Positions 24,781 through 36,390 are shown, counted from the stretch's first letter. The stretch: DNA of 43,022 nt from Actinophytocola sp. (GCA_009379975.1 WHSS01000012.1:1-43022); one strand, 5' to 3'. The notes: generated by a model not told the origin, from the sequence alone. Numbers and translations are program-made.

Positions 24781-24924
24781 TCAGGCGGACAGCTTCTCGC
24801 GGCCCTTACGGCGGCGAGCGGCGAGGATCGACCTGCCCGCGCGGGTACGCATCCGAAGACGGAACCCGTGCTTGCGGGCACGTCGACGGTTGTTCGGCTG
24901 GAAGGTGCGCTTACCCTTGGCCAC
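24781..24924 (-). CDS. rpmH: 50S ribosomal protein L34
   Basis: A 47-residue ribosomal protein with the diagnostic [20 protein letters not shown] core and a basic C-terminus. The GTG start at 24924 follows GGGAGA at eight bases. The frame runs further upstream to 24990 but without L34 sequence. It heads the minus-strand origin operon. Confidence 0.97.
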   Translation of the reverse strand: MAKGKRTFQPNNRRRARKHGFRLRMRTRAGRSILAARRRKGREKLSA

Positions 24925-25491
24925 GGCTGTGTCTCCCGGTATCTCACGATCTTCGAGTGGTCGGCTCCCGTTTGTCTCGGGCGCCGTCACTCATGACGTC
25001 TGGTGTCGCCTCCGACCGGTTTGCGGCTCCGCCACGATCGGGCGGGAGAACGCGGGCACGCAAAACGCGCCCGGTACCGACGGGAGACTGTTCGAGGGTA
25101 CGCAACGCCGGCAGCCAGCCTGCACCCGACCCCTGGCAACGGCCCTCGTGGCCGCCCGGCGATAACGGTGCCGCGTCAAGTGGCGACACGCCGTGTCCGG
25201 TGCGATCCTTGCCAGCATGCAAGTCTTGTGGCAGGGGCAGTCACTTGTTAGCGTGCCCAGTCTGACGTGCACATCAGTCGGTCGACGGAAGTGCCGATGC
25301 CCGAGCGAACGGCTTAGGCTTGATCCGCTGCGGGAGGATCTGCGGACCGCCGTACATTAGTGCACAGTTGTGGATAACCATGTGGATGCCCGCTGTCCGG
25401 GTAGCCACTCATTTTGATCGTGTCGAACATGCACCGCCTGGCGTGAGGCCGGTGCCGCACACGACAAACGGAGGGGAGGGGAGCCAAGCCG
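24925..25491. promoter_or_regulatory. rpmH-dnaA divergent intergenic region with DnaA boxes
   Basis: A 567-bp gap with no supported gene. It must hold the promoters of rpmH and dnaA, which I could not place firmly. A perfect DnaA box lies at 25369-25377 (TGTGGATAA, i.e. TTATCCACA on the minus strand) and a weaker one at 25381-25389 (TGTGGATGC). These suggest DnaA autoregulation. A small palindrome, GACACGCCGTGTC, lies at 25185-25197. Confidence 0.7.
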
Positions 25492-27060
25492 GTGTCTGAG
25501 CACCAGGTCAATCTGGGAGTCGTGTGGGAGCAGGTTGTCCGCGAGCTGTCGTCGGGAACTTTGTCCCCACAACAGCGCGCGTGGATGCGGGTGACCCGGC
25601 CCATCGGGCTTCTCGACGGAACCGCCTTGCTCGCCGCGCCGAGCGACTTCGCGAAGGAAGCCATCGAGCGGGGGCTGCGTGATCCGATCACCGACGCGCT
25701 GTCCCGGCGCCTCGGCCGCGCCGTGTCCTTGGCGGTGAAGGTCGACACCGTCGAAGCAGGCGACGGGATGCCCGCCGCGTCTTCGCCGACGGTGCGCGAG
25801 CCGAGCAGGTCGCATCGGGAGAACCGGAGGCCCCGCGACGGCCAGGAGCAGCCCGCCCGGCGCTCGTTCGACGAGCAGGAAGACACCTCGTCCGAAAGCG
25901 ACGAGGACGAAGAAGTCGACGAGGAAGCCGACGGCCTGGCCGCGGTGCACGAGATCTGGCCGACCTTCTCCGGCAGGCCGGTCGCGGGTCAGCCCTACAC
26001 CGCACCCGCGCAGCCGCAGACTTCGAAGACCCGGCTCAACGAGAAGTACACCTTCGACACCTTCGTCATCGGTGCCTCGAACCGCTTCGCTCACGCCGCG
26101 GCCGTCGCGGTCGCGGAAGCTCCATCGCGTGCCTACAACCCGCTGTTCGTCTGGGGCGAGTCGGGACTGGGCAAGACCCACCTGCTGCACGCGGTCGGGC
26201 ATTACGCGCAACGGCTCTTCCCCGGCATGCGTGTGCGCTATGTCTCGACCGAAGAGTTCACCAACGACTTCATCAACTCGCTGCGCGACGACCGCAAGGT
26301 GGCGTTCCAGCGGCGCTACCGGGACATCGACATCCTCCTCGTCGACGACATCCAGTTCCTGGAAGGTAAGGAAGGGACGCAGGAGGAGTTCTTCCACACC
26401 TTTAATACGCTGCACAACGCCAACAAGCAGATCGTGATCTCCTCGGACCGGCCGCCCAAGCGGCTGGAGACCCTGGAGGACCGGCTGCGCACCCGGTTCG
26501 AGTGGGGGCTCATCACCGACATTCAGCCGCCGGAGCTGGAGACCCGGATCGCGATCCTACGTAAGAAGGCGGCTCAGGACCGGCTCGCGGTGCCCGATGA
26601 CGTGCTCGAGTTCATCGCCACCCGCATCGAGGCCAACATCAGGGAGCTGGAGGGCGCACTCATCCGCGTCACTGCCTTCGCCTCGCTCAATCAGCAAGCC
26701 GTCGACGTCGGCCTCGCCGAGATCGTGCTGCGGGATCTCATCCCCGACTCGCAGACGCCGGAGATCACCGCGTCGACGATCATGGGCGTCACCGCCGAGT
26801 TCTTCGACGTCGCCCTGGAGGACCTGTGCGGTCCGGGCAAGACCAAGGCGCTGGCCACCGCGCGGCAGATCTCGATGTATCTGTGCCGCGAGCTCACCGA
26901 CATGTCACTGCCCCGGATCGGGCAGACCTTCGGCGGCCGCGATCACACCACGGTCATGCACGCGGACAAGAAGATCCGCAAGGAGATGGCCGAGCGCAGG
27001 CGGATCTACGACCAGGTGCAGGAACTCACCAGCCGCATCAAGCACCGCGCGAAGCAATAG
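25492..27060 (+). CDS. dnaA: Chromosomal replication initiator DnaA
   Basis: It binds DnaA boxes and melts oriC. Domain I occupies about residues 1-80 ([14 protein letters not shown]), followed by an acidic linker ([18 protein letters not shown]) as domain II. The AAA+ domain III has Walker [10 protein letters not shown] near residue 222, Walker [15 protein letters not shown] and the arginine-rich [11 protein letters not shown] sensor region. Domain IV carries the DNA-binding signature [15 protein letters not shown] at about 479-493. At 522 residues it is of normal size for actinobacteria. GTG 25492 follows the strong GGAGGGGAGGGGA (25470-25482). DnaA boxes upstream suggest self-regulation. 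Confidence 0.98.
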   Translation: MSEHQVNLGVVWEQVVRELSSGTLSPQQRAWMRVTRPIGLLDGTALLAAPSDFAKEAIERGLRDPITDALSRRLGRAVSLAVKVDTVEAGDGMPAASSPTVREPSRSHRENRRPRDGQEQPARRSFDEQEDTSSESDEDEEVDEEADGLAAVHEIWPTFSGRPVAGQPYTAPAQPQTSKTRLNEKYTFDTFVIGASNRFAHAAAVAVAEAPSRAYNPLFVWGESGLGKTHLLHAVGHYAQRLFPGMRVRYVSTEEFTNDFINSLRDDRKVAFQRRYRDIDILLVDDIQFLEGKEGTQEEFFHTFNTLHNANKQIVISSDRPPKRLETLEDRLRTRFEWGLITDIQPPELETRIAILRKKAAQDRLAVPDDVLEFIATRIEANIRELEGALIRVTAFASLNQQAVDVGLAEIVLRDLIPDSQTPEITASTIMGVTAEFFDVALEDLCGPGKTKALATARQISMYLCRELTDMSLPRIGQTFGGRDHTTVMHADKKIRKEMAERRRIYDQVQELTSRIKHRAKQ

Positions 27061-27105
27061 CAGGTCTGGTCCAGCCGCCAACTACTCACCTCGGTTACCG
27101 AACGT

Positions 27106-28656
27106 TCAGATCTCCCTCGACCGGCGGTGATTCGGCGGCCGCGACCGCCCTGCGGGCGGCCCCATCCGCCGAATGGCGGCCAGACCAACCGCGAGCACGG
27201 CGAGCGCCCAGCCGTAGGCGAGGCCGATGCCTGCCGGGTCGCCGTGCACCTCCGCGCCCAGCGGCGGCACGATCACCGAGAGCGCCGCGCTGAGCACCGC
27301 GAGTAGCCGCAACTTCGGCTCGGCCAGGGCACAGGCGGCCAGCGGGATGACGCACCACAGCAGGTACCACGGCTGCACCACCGGACCGCAGACGATGGCG
27401 ATGGCGAAGAACAGGCCGAGCCCGGTGACCGGTTCCAGCCGGCCACGCAGCAACCGCACCACCACTACCGACCCCGCGATCAAGGCGACGACGGCACCGA
27501 GCAACTTGCCGATGGTGATGGCGGTCTGCGTGATGTCCGCACCGAACACGGCTCCGATGCCGCCCGCCAGGAAACCCAGCTGGTTGGTCGGCGCCAGCCA
27601 GCTGTTCACCTCGCCGGGAGTGTTGAGCCCGCCGAGCCAGCCGAGGCCACGGCCGGTGGCGAAGGCCAGCGCCACGGTCAACCCGGCGAAGGCCACCAGC
27701 ATGGCGCCACCGGCCGCCGCCAGGTGTGGCAGCCTGCCTCCCCACCGCCGCGCGAGCATCGTGCCCACCACCGCGAGGGCCACCGCGGCGGGCAGCTTCA
27801 CGCTCGCCGCCATGGTGATCAGGCCGACGCCGCCCGCCAGCCGCAGGTAACCGAGCCGGTCGGCGGCCACCGCCCCGAGTGCCAGTTCGGTGCCCGCCAG
27901 TGCCAGGCCGATCATCAACGCCTCGTTGTGCATGCCGGCGACGAGATGCAACAGCACCAGCGGGTTGAGCAGCCCTAGCCACACCGCGGTCGCCGCCGAA
28001 CCGCCCGCGCGCCGGACCAGCCGGGGCAGCGCCAAGGCGATCAGCGCGATGCCGAGCAGTTCGATGACACGATGCATCGCGAGGCTCGCGATCACCTCGC
28101 CGCCGGTCACCCGGTTGATCAGCTGGGCGATCGTGATGAACACCGGCCCGTACGGCGCGGGCGAGTGCTGCCAATAGCCGCTGACGTTGCGCGCCAGTTC
28201 GTGGTCCGGCCCCAAGGCGTCGACGGGCCCCAGCGCGTACGGATCGAGCCCCCGATCGGCCGTCGCGCCGTACGCCACATATATATAGACGTCATCACTG
28301 AACATCGGCGGCACGACGAGCAGCGGCGCCGCCCACAGGGCCAGCGTCCGGTACAGCTTGCGGACCCCGGAGCGCGCGCCGCCGTCCGGCACGGCGAGCG
28401 CGGCGAGCATGAGCCACGCGATCGCCAGGAGCCCCATTCCGACGAGTGCTCCGGCCAACGCCGCGACCGGGAAATCGACCAGTCGGCCCACGATCGGAAC
28501 CGACGTCGGATGCGCCCCTATATATATAGCCCCCGTCGACACCGAACTCAGCGCGATCAGCCCGGTGCCGGCGACCCCGGTGAGCTGAGCCGCCGGCGCA
28601 TATCGGGGCCCGGTCACCCACCGATGCGCGAACAGTCCACTGTGTTTGATCGACAC
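27106..28656 (-). CDS. Polytopic GT-C mannosyltransferase-like protein (MptB/DUF2029 type)
   Basis: A 516-residue protein with about 12-13 membrane segments. The first luminal loop has the GT-C acidic motif in SDDVYIYVAYG, and HSPAPYGPVFITIAQLI further on is characteristic of the MptB family, which adds alpha-1,6-mannose from a polyprenyl donor during lipomannan synthesis. Donor and acceptor here are inferred from family only. GTG 28656 is chosen because it lies four bases after the upstream gene's TGA; a frame open to 28815 merely overlaps that gene. The gene faces dnaA convergently, 45 bp away, and forms a two-gene unit with the CGNR regulator. Two TATATATA runs in the coding sequence use the rare ATA codon. 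Confidence 0.8.
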   Translation of the reverse strand: MSIKHSGLFAHRWVTGPRYAPAAQLTGVAGTGLIALSSVSTGAIYIGAHPTSVPIVGRLVDFPVAALAGALVGMGLLAIAWLMLAALAVPDGGARSGVRKLYRTLALWAAPLLVVPPMFSDDVYIYVAYGATADRGLDPYALGPVDALGPDHELARNVSGYWQHSPAPYGPVFITIAQLINRVTGGEVIASLAMHRVIELLGIALIALALPRLVRRAGGSAATAVWLGLLNPLVLLHLVAGMHNEALMIGLALAGTELALGAVAADRLGYLRLAGGVGLITMAASVKLPAAVALAVVGTMLARRWGGRLPHLAAAGGAMLVAFAGLTVALAFATGRGLGWLGGLNTPGEVNSWLAPTNQLGFLAGGIGAVFGADITQTAITIGKLLGAVVALIAGSVVVVRLLRGRLEPVTGLGLFFAIAIVCGPVVQPWYLLWCVIPLAACALAEPKLRLLAVLSAALSVIVPPLGAEVHGDPAGIGLAYGWALAVLAVGLAAIRRMGPPAGRSRPPNHRRSREI

Positions 28657-28660
28657 GGCG

Positions 28661-29251
28661 TCAGCCCTGCCGGTTGCGATAGGACTTGACCTTGTTTCTA
28701 TTGCCGCACCGCTGCATCGAGCACCAGCGCCTGCTGCCGGGCCGGGAAGTGTCGGCAAAGAGTAAGGAGCAGTCGTCGGCGTGACACTCGCGCAGCCGGT
28801 CGCCGTGCTGTCCAATGAGCTCGATCGCGTCGCGAGCCGCCGCTCCTAATATCTGGTCGCCGGTGATGGGTGACGCCCAGCGCCTGCCCCCGGTAGCCGG
28901 GTCGAGCTCGGGGCGCAGCGTGGCGCCCGCGCACTCGTTGATGAGCTCGACGTACCGAGGCTCGACCGCGTCTCCCCGGACGAGGCTCCGCGCGACGGAC
29001 CACATCGTGTCCCGGAACTCCTTGAGCTGACGAAGCTCGGTGAGCCGCACCCGCACATCCGCCATCGGCGCAGCCAGCGCCAGCCGCGAACCCGCCAGCC
29101 AATCCGCCAGGTCCGCCGGCGCCCTCAGCAACTCGTCGCGCTGGTGTTGTGCCGGTCCACCGGTGAGAAGCAGTTCGAGACAGAAGCTGCCCGGGTCGAA
29201 CAGAAACTGCTGACCGTCCTCGCCGACGAGCGACCTGGTACCCGGATTCAT
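28661..29251 (-). CDS. CGNR zinc-finger transcriptional regulator (ABATE-like)
   Basis: A 196-residue protein. The C-terminal CGNR zinc finger is clear: CHADDCSLLFADTSRPGSRRWC in pieces, then MQRCGNRNKVKSYRNR. The N-terminal part is the usual all-helical stress-responsive domain (FCLELLLTGG, then LTELRQLKEFRDTMWSV). These proteins are predicted DNA-binding regulators; the ligand is unknown. ATG 29251 is preferred to GTG 29278 because a good -10, TATAGT, lies just six bases upstream, which implies a leaderless transcript. The MptB-like gene starts four bases after the stop, so the pair is probably an operon and this protein may control it (inference). Confidence 0.87.
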   Translation of the reverse strand: MNPGTRSLVGEDGQQFLFDPGSFCLELLLTGGPAQHQRDELLRAPADLADWLAGSRLALAAPMADVRVRLTELRQLKEFRDTMWSVARSLVRGDAVEPRYVELINECAGATLRPELDPATGGRRWASPITGDQILGAAARDAIELIGQHGDRLRECHADDCSLLFADTSRPGSRRWCSMQRCGNRNKVKSYRNRQG

Positions 29252-29257
29252 GTAACC

Positions 29258-29263
29258 ACTATA
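29258..29263 (-). promoter_or_regulatory. -10 element TATAGT of the CGNR gene
   Basis: On the minus strand, TATAGT is followed by six bases and the ATG at 29251. The -10 sits inside the small inverted repeat CACT-GTTTAT-AGTG, and GTGTCGAACAC lies just upstream, so autoregulation is possible. Confidence 0.55.
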
Positions 29264-29377
29264 AACAGTGTTCGACACCAGTTAAACCGGTAACACTAAC
29301 AGCGGCGGCGTGTCGGATGAATCGAACGGGGATCGGAGGCGGAAGGCGCCGGGATGGCCGGGCAGATGCGGTTAACC

Positions 29378-29434
29378 GGCACCGAGGGGCCATTGAGTGC
29401 ATATGCGGCACCGAAGGGGGTCCTCCGGTGCCGC
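29378..29434. repeat. Hairpin repeat between the CGNR gene and oriC
   Basis: GCGGCACCG (29405-29413) pairs with CGGTGCCGC (29426-29434). The preceding stretch, with GGCACCGAGGGG and GTGCATATG, resembles the hairpin at 15506-15549. The remainder of 29264-29580 shows no gene. Confidence 0.55.
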
Positions 29435-29579
29435 TACCTAGGGCAGATCGACGTCCGCCATCCGCCCGATTGACATCGCTCCGAAAGCGGAGTCGCGACA
29501 CGCCCAGTGGTGCTTGACGACGACACGCCGCGCGCACTCACCACGTCGGGGGAACCTGGGTTCTCGGATGGCCGGCACC

Positions 29580-29835
29580 CATCTTGGGGACAATCCTGTG
29601 GATAACTGGGGATAACCGGTGGATAGATCGTGGACCGATCGCGCCGGCTCGAAGTTCTCCACCGCGAGGCGAGGTAGTCCACCGATGACTTCCGCCTACT
29701 GTCCACAGGCCGTCAGGCCTTCTCAACTGCGAGAACGATCTCCGTCCACACAATCCACAGGCCCTATTACTGTTACGGTTTTTATCTCTTCATCCAAGAA
29801 CTTCTCTTCAAACACAAGCGAAGTCGATTTCTGGG
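29580..29835. other. Origin of replication oriC (DnaA boxes and AT-rich segment)
   Basis: A perfect DnaA box TGTGGATAA lies at 29597-29605, followed by near matches TGGGGATAA (29607-29615) and GGTGGATAG (29618-29626). Further matches in the other direction are CTGTCCACA (29699-29707), CCGTCCACA (29742-29750) and CAATCCACA (29751-29759). An AT-rich stretch at about 29764-29832 (TTACGGTTTTTATCTCTTC) is the likely unwinding element. The location before dnaN is the standard actinobacterial oriC position. The 29836-30084 remainder is dnaN upstream sequence with nothing else recognised. Confidence 0.85.
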
Positions 29836-30084
29836 GACAGCCGGTGTCCGGAGGGCCCCGGTAGCGGGCCGGGCGCACCGACCACGGGCAGGCCCAGATG
29901 ACGCGGCCGCATCGAACGTTCTAACGTGGGTGCTCACACCGGTGGTCCGCCAGGCAGGCACCACGCCGAGCCGGGCGCCACCGCATAGCGACCAGTCCGC
30001 GTCCGGCAGCCAAGCCAGGCACGGCCTGCTTCCGAGAAGGTTCTGATCCGCCGAGCACCCGCTCGGCCGTCGAAAGGGTGGCGC

Positions 30085-31221
30085 ATGAAGATCCGCGTCG
30101 AGCGTGACGGTCTCGCCGAAGCCGTTGCTTGGGTGGCACGCAGCCTGCCTTCCCGGCCGTCCGTGCCCGTGCTGGGCGGGGTGCTGCTCGAAGCGGGAGC
30201 CGGTGACGCCGACACCGACGCGTTGACCGTCTCCGGCTTCGACTACGAAGTCTCCGCGACGGTCGGGGTTCCGGCGACCATCGCCGACGGCGGCCGGACG
30301 CTGGTGTCCGGGCGATTACTGGCCGACATCACCAAGTCCCTGCCCGCCCAGCCGGTCGACATCGCCGTCGACGGCGCCAGGGTGTCGATCACCTGCGGCA
30401 ACGCCAGATTCAGCCTGCCGACCATGCCGGTCGAGGACTATCCGCAGCTACCGGCGCAACCGTCGTTCGCCGGCGAACTGGCCGGCGACGCGTTCGGGCA
30501 GGCGGTGGCGCAGGTCGCGATCGCCTCCGGCAAGGACGACACGCTGCCGATGCTGACCGGCATGCGCCTCGAGATCAACGGCGACAGCCTGACGATGGTG
30601 GCCACCGACCGGTTCCGGCTCGCCATGAAGGAGTTCAGCTGGCAACCCGCGGAGGGCATCACCGAGGCCGCCGTGCTGGTCCCTGCGAGAACCCTAGCCG
30701 AGGCGGCGAAGTCGCTCGGGTCGTCCGGCTCGAATGTCCGATTAGGACTCGCCAGCGGTGACGGGCTGCTCGGCCTCGCCGGCTCGGGCCGGTTCGCGAC
30801 CACGCGATTGCTCGATGCGGAGTTCCCGCCGTACCGGCAGCTGTTGCCCAGCCAGCACACCTCGCGAGCGGTGCTCGAAGTCCCCGCGCTCGCCGAAGCG
30901 ATCAAGCGTGTTTCGCTCGTCGCCGAACGAGGCACCCAGGTGCGGCTGGAGTTCGGCGAAGGCTCGCTGCGGTTGACGGCGGGTGGCGACGACGAAGGCA
31001 GCGCGGAGGAGGAACTCCCGGTCGAGCACGAGGGCGAGCCGGTGACGATCGCGTTCAACCCGGCGTACCTCACCGACGGGCTGGCCGCGCTCAACAGCGA
31101 CCGGGCGGAGTTGACCTTCACCACGCCCAGCCGGCCCGCGTTGCTCAAGCCTGCCGACGAGGATGGCAAGGTCGCTCCCGGGTATCTCTACCTGCTGATG
31201 CCGGTCCGGCTGCCGGGCTGA
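30085..31221 (+). CDS. dnaN: DNA polymerase III beta subunit (sliding clamp)
   Basis: The ring-shaped processivity clamp of the replicase. Three clamp-fold repeats are recognisable: the first starts [22 protein letters not shown]; the second contains [17 protein letters not shown] and [11 protein letters not shown]; the third ends with the conserved [13 protein letters not shown]. The length of 378 residues fits the actinobacterial clamp. The ATG at 30085 follows AAAGGGTGG. Two TTA leucine codons occur (in GRLLADI and NVRLGLA), unusual in a high-GC essential gene. Confidence 0.97.
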   Translation: MKIRVERDGLAEAVAWVARSLPSRPSVPVLGGVLLEAGAGDADTDALTVSGFDYEVSATVGVPATIADGGRTLVSGRLLADITKSLPAQPVDIAVDGARVSITCGNARFSLPTMPVEDYPQLPAQPSFAGELAGDAFGQAVAQVAIASGKDDTLPMLTGMRLEINGDSLTMVATDRFRLAMKEFSWQPAEGITEAAVLVPARTLAEAAKSLGSSGSNVRLGLASGDGLLGLAGSGRFATTRLLDAEFPPYRQLLPSQHTSRAVLEVPALAEAIKRVSLVAERGTQVRLEFGEGSLRLTAGGDDEGSAEEELPVEHEGEPVTIAFNPAYLTDGLAALNSDRAELTFTTPSRPALLKPADEDGKVAPGYLYLLMPVRLPG

Positions 31222-31248
31222 TTCGTCGCTGCGAAGGGGATGACATCG

Positions 31249-32142
31249 ATGGTGCGATTGGGCTTGGTCGGCCTGGGCAAAATGGGCTACGGCATGCGGG
31301 AATGCCTGCGGGCAGCCGGTTATGACGTGGTGGGCTACGACCGCGACGCGTCGCTGAGCGACACCGCATCGCTCGAAGCGCTGGTGTCCGAGTTGGACAG
31401 TCCGCGCATCGTGTGGGTCATGGTGCCTGCCGGCGACGCGACCAGGGCGACGATCGACGAGTTGGCGGCGTCGCTGGGCGCCGGTGATCTGGTGATAGAA
31501 GGCGGGAATTCCCGTTACACCGATGACAGGATCCATGCGGAAACGTTGGCCGCCAAGGGAATCGGCTATCTCGACGTCGGCGTGTCCGGCGGCGTCTGGG
31601 GCAAGGACAACGGATTCGCCCTCATGGTGGGCGGGTCGGCGGACGACGTCGAGCGAGCGATGCCGATCTTCGACGCGCTGCGGCCGGAGGGCCCCCGCGA
31701 CGAAGGCTTCGCCCACGCGGGAGACGTCGGCGCGGGGCATTTCGCGAAGATGGTCCACAACGGCATCGAGTACGGGCTGATGCAGGCCTACGCCGAGGGA
31801 TACGAGCTACTCGCCGCGTCGTCGGCGGTTTCCGACGTGCCTGCGGTGCTCAAAGCGTGGTCGCGGGGGACCGTGGTCCGCTCGTGGCTGCTCGACCTGC
31901 TGATCAACGCGCTCGACGAAGACCCGGGATTGGCTGGAATCCGGGGCTATGTCAACGATTCCGGCGAGGGCCGCTGGACGGTGGAGGAAGCGATCAACCA
32001 CTCGGTGCCAGCGCCGGTCATCTCGGCCGCGCTGTTCGCCCGGTTCGGTTCGCGGCAGGACGACTCACCCGCGATGAAGGCGGTCGCCGCGTTGCGGAAC
32101 CAGTTCGGTGGCCACGGCGTAACCAAGACCACACCGGAGTGA
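31249..32142 (+). CDS. gnd: 6-phosphogluconate dehydrogenase, short decarboxylating form
   Basis: It converts 6-phosphogluconate to ribulose 5-phosphate. The N-terminal Rossmann motif is [32 protein letters not shown] and the catalytic-lysine segment [14 protein letters not shown] follow. At 297 residues it belongs to the short form, usually NAD-dependent, rather than the ~470-residue form. ATG 31249 is chosen because AAGGGG lies nine bases upstream; ATG 31240 touches that site. Its position between dnaN and recF is shared with several actinobacteria, as I recall, and probably reflects co-transcription rather than a replication role. Confidence 0.93.
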   Translation: MVRLGLVGLGKMGYGMRECLRAAGYDVVGYDRDASLSDTASLEALVSELDSPRIVWVMVPAGDATRATIDELAASLGAGDLVIEGGNSRYTDDRIHAETLAAKGIGYLDVGVSGGVWGKDNGFALMVGGSADDVERAMPIFDALRPEGPRDEGFAHAGDVGAGHFAKMVHNGIEYGLMQAYAEGYELLAASSAVSDVPAVLKAWSRGTVVRSWLLDLLINALDEDPGLAGIRGYVNDSGEGRWTVEEAINHSVPAPVISAALFARFGSRQDDSPAMKAVAALRNQFGGHGVTKTTPE

Positions 32143-32148
32143 GCGGTC

Positions 32149-32162
32149 ATATGTCGACATAT
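32149..32162. repeat. Perfect 14-bp palindrome in the gnd-recF gap
   Basis: ATATGTCGACATAT is a perfect palindrome 20 bp before the recF start. It could be an operator; no known binding protein is assigned. Confidence 0.6.
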
Positions 32163-32182
32163 CGACGCTGCTAGGTGAGGCC

Positions 32183-33349
32183 ATGTACCTCCGTCACCTT
32201 CAGGTGACCGATTTCCGGTCATGGGAACTGGCCGACCTCGAGCTCGGTCAGGGACCGACGGTGCTGGTAGGGCAGAACGGCCAGGGCAAGACCAACCTGC
32301 TCGAGTCGATCGGCTATCTCGCCACGCTCGGCTCGCACCGGGTCGCGACCGACACTCCGCTGGTGCGTCAGGACTGTGAGCGGGCGTTGATCCGGGCGGC
32401 GGTCGTCAACGGTGACCGCGAGCTGACCGTCGAGCTGGAGATCAGCCCTGGTAAGGCTAACCGGGCGCGGATTAACCGCGGGTCACCGAGGAGGCCGCGG
32501 GAGATCCTGGGGATCGTGCGCACCGTGCTGTTCGCGCCCGAGGACCTTGCGCTGGTGAAGGGCGATCCCGGCGAACGAAGGCGCTTCCTCGACGAACTGC
32601 TGGTGCAGCGCTCGCCGCGCTACGCGGGGGTACGCGCCGACTACGACCGCGCCTTGCGGCAGCGCAACGCCCTGCTCAAGACGACCGGGAAGCGCCGGGG
32701 TTCGGCGAAACCGGACCCCTATGCGCTCAGCACCCTCGAGGTGTGGGACGCCCAACTCGCCGAAGCGGGTGGGCAACTGCTCGCGGGCAGACTTGACCTG
32801 GTGGCCGAACTGGCGCCGCTCATCGCGGCCAGCTACGCCTCGATCGCGGGCGACGCCGCGGCGGATCGGCGGGCGGGCAGCAGCTACCGGTCGAGCATCG
32901 GCGACGCGATGCCGAGCGAGTATGGCGTTGCGGGAGGGGCGCCCGCGCAGGTCGACAAGGTCACGGAAGTGCTGCTCGAAGCGCTGCGGGAGTCTCGAAC
33001 CGCGGATCTGGAGCGCGGCGTGAGCCTGGTCGGCCCGCACCGGGATGAGCTGGAGCTGGTGCTCGGCGACGCGCCGGCGAAGGGCTACGCGAGCCACGGT
33101 GAGTCCTGGTCGTTCGCGCTGGCGCTCCGGCTCGCCTCCTACGAATTGCTGCGGGCGGAGTCCGGTGATCCGGTGCTGCTGCTCGATGATGTTTTCGCCG
33201 AGCTCGACCAGCAGCGGCGGGCCAGCCTCGCCGCATTCGCCGCTGGTGCCGAACAGGTGTTGGTGACGGCCGCGGTGGACGCGGATGTGCCCGAGAGGTT
33301 GCTCGGTACCCGCTATCGAGTGGCTGACGGGAGGCTGTCACGTGAGTGA
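32183..33349 (+). CDS. recF: DNA replication and repair protein RecF
   Basis: An SMC-like ATPase that helps load RecA at gapped DNA. The Walker A box GQNGQGKTN lies at residues 30-38, the start [14 protein letters not shown] is typical, the ABC-like signature is in GPHRDELEL and the Walker B in [11 protein letters not shown]. The 388-residue length is normal. ATG 32183 follows GGTGAGG. The next gene starts eight bases before the recF stop, so dciA translation is coupled to it. Confidence 0.96.
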   Translation: MYLRHLQVTDFRSWELADLELGQGPTVLVGQNGQGKTNLLESIGYLATLGSHRVATDTPLVRQDCERALIRAAVVNGDRELTVELEISPGKANRARINRGSPRRPREILGIVRTVLFAPEDLALVKGDPGERRRFLDELLVQRSPRYAGVRADYDRALRQRNALLKTTGKRRGSAKPDPYALSTLEVWDAQLAEAGGQLLAGRLDLVAELAPLIAASYASIAGDAAADRRAGSSYRSSIGDAMPSEYGVAGGAPAQVDKVTEVLLEALRESRTADLERGVSLVGPHRDELELVLGDAPAKGYASHGESWSFALALRLASYELLRAESGDPVLLLDDVFAELDQQRRASLAAFAAGAEQVLVTAAVDADVPERLLGTRYRVADGRLSRE

Positions 33350-34091
33350 GCCGGCAACCCCGAAACAACTTGGGGTGACATCCGCCACAACCGGACATCA
33401 CCCACCTGGGGATAAACCTGTGGATAGTGTGGATAACACGGGACGTGAGTTAATGTTGCAGGGAAATGACCCCCCTAATCGGGGCGGTACACACTCGAAC
33501 GCGCGAACCGGTCCCCCGATTCGCTCTACTGAGGGAAATACTGCCGATCCGGCCACTGCTCCAAACGAGCAAAGCGGCTCCGGCAGGGATCTGGCCCGCG
33601 CGGCGTTGCGGACGGCGCAGCAGAAGGCGGCGGCACGGGGCAACGAGCCAGGAGTGCGCCGTCGCACCGGCCCGAGCGGACAAGGCGCCGGGTTCCGGGC
33701 GAAACGGCGGCGCTGGTCCGGCGCCGGCTCCGATGATCGTGACCCGCAGCCGCTCGGCAAGGTGGCCTCTTCCCTGGTGCGTAAACAGGGCTGGGATACC
33801 AAGCTGACCAGCGGAAAGGTGTTCGGCGAGTGGGCACGGCTGGTGGGTGAAGAGCTCGCCGAGCACGCGCAGCCGGTCGCGTTGCATGACGGCGAGCTGA
33901 CCGTGCGGGCGACCTCGACGGCGTGGGCCACCCAGCTGCGCCTCCTCCAGGGGCAGCTGATCGCCAAGATCGCGGCCGGGGTGGGCTCCGGGGTGGTCAA
34001 GCGGATCAAGATCCAGGGGCCGAGCAAACCGAGCTGGCGCTACGGGCCCCGTCACGTGTCCGGCAGAGGCCCGCGGGATACCTACGGCTAA
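33342..34091 (+). CDS. dciA: DUF721 protein, DciA-like replicative helicase operator
   Basis: DciA proteins help load the replicative helicase in bacteria lacking DnaC/DnaI; this is family knowledge. The conserved DUF721/KH-like domain is at about residues 135-225 ([57 protein letters not shown]). The part before it is long and disordered; [18 protein letters not shown] within it resembles the usual N-terminus. GTG 33342 overlaps recF by eight bases and follows GGGAGG. An alternative start is ATG 33453. Three DnaA-box-like sequences lie inside the first ~30 codons, and the codon before ATG 33453 is TTA. Confidence 0.9.
   Translation: MSEPATPKQLGVTSATTGHHPPGDKPVDSVDNTGRELMLQGNDPPNRGGTHSNARTGPPIRSTEGNTADPATAPNEQSGSGRDLARAALRTAQQKAAARGNEPGVRRRTGPSGQGAGFRAKRRRWSGAGSDDRDPQPLGKVASSLVRKQGWDTKLTSGKVFGEWARLVGEELAEHAQPVALHDGELTVRATSTAWATQLRLLQGQLIAKIAAGVGSGVVKRIKIQGPSKPSWRYGPRHVSGRGPRDTYG
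33407..33436. other. DnaA-box cluster inside the 5' end of dciA
   Basis: TGGGGATAA (33407-33415), TGTGGATAG (33419-33427) and the perfect TGTGGATAA (33428-33436) lie in one orientation within 30 bp, closely resembling the trio at 29597-29626 in oriC. Confidence 0.75.
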
Positions 34092-34279
34092 TCGGGTGAA
34101 TCGGACAGCGGGCGGCCGCAGCATGACCGGCAAATTACTGGCGAAATGCCCTGCGACGGAGCGGCCTCTGAGGCGCGAGTGGAACCATTGGTGTGGGATC
34201 CCCGACGCCTTTGGTTGATTTCGTCGCTCTGGGGCGCATCTAGGGGTGTCCTTGCCGCATGTGAGCACAGTCAGCCAAG

Positions 34280-34285
34280 TAGACT
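34280..34285 (+). promoter_or_regulatory. -10 element TAGACT for gyrB
   Basis: TAGACT is followed by seven bases and GTG-CGA-TGA at 34293-34301, a two-codon frame. The gyrB start is about 78 bp downstream. No -35 is clear. The 34092-34370 gap shows no gene. Confidence 0.4.
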
Positions 34286-34301
34286 TGCCGGGGTGCGATG
34301 A

Positions 34302-36338
<2,037 letters not shown>

Positions 36339-36390
36339 GCCGCCGGCCCATCCGATGCCTTTCGTATCACCGAGCTGAAAGAGAAGAGCC

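Noticed and set aside
28657-28815. N-terminal extension of the MptB-like protein
   Set aside because: It would overlap the CGNR gene by more than 150 bp; GTG 28656 directly after that gene's stop is simpler.
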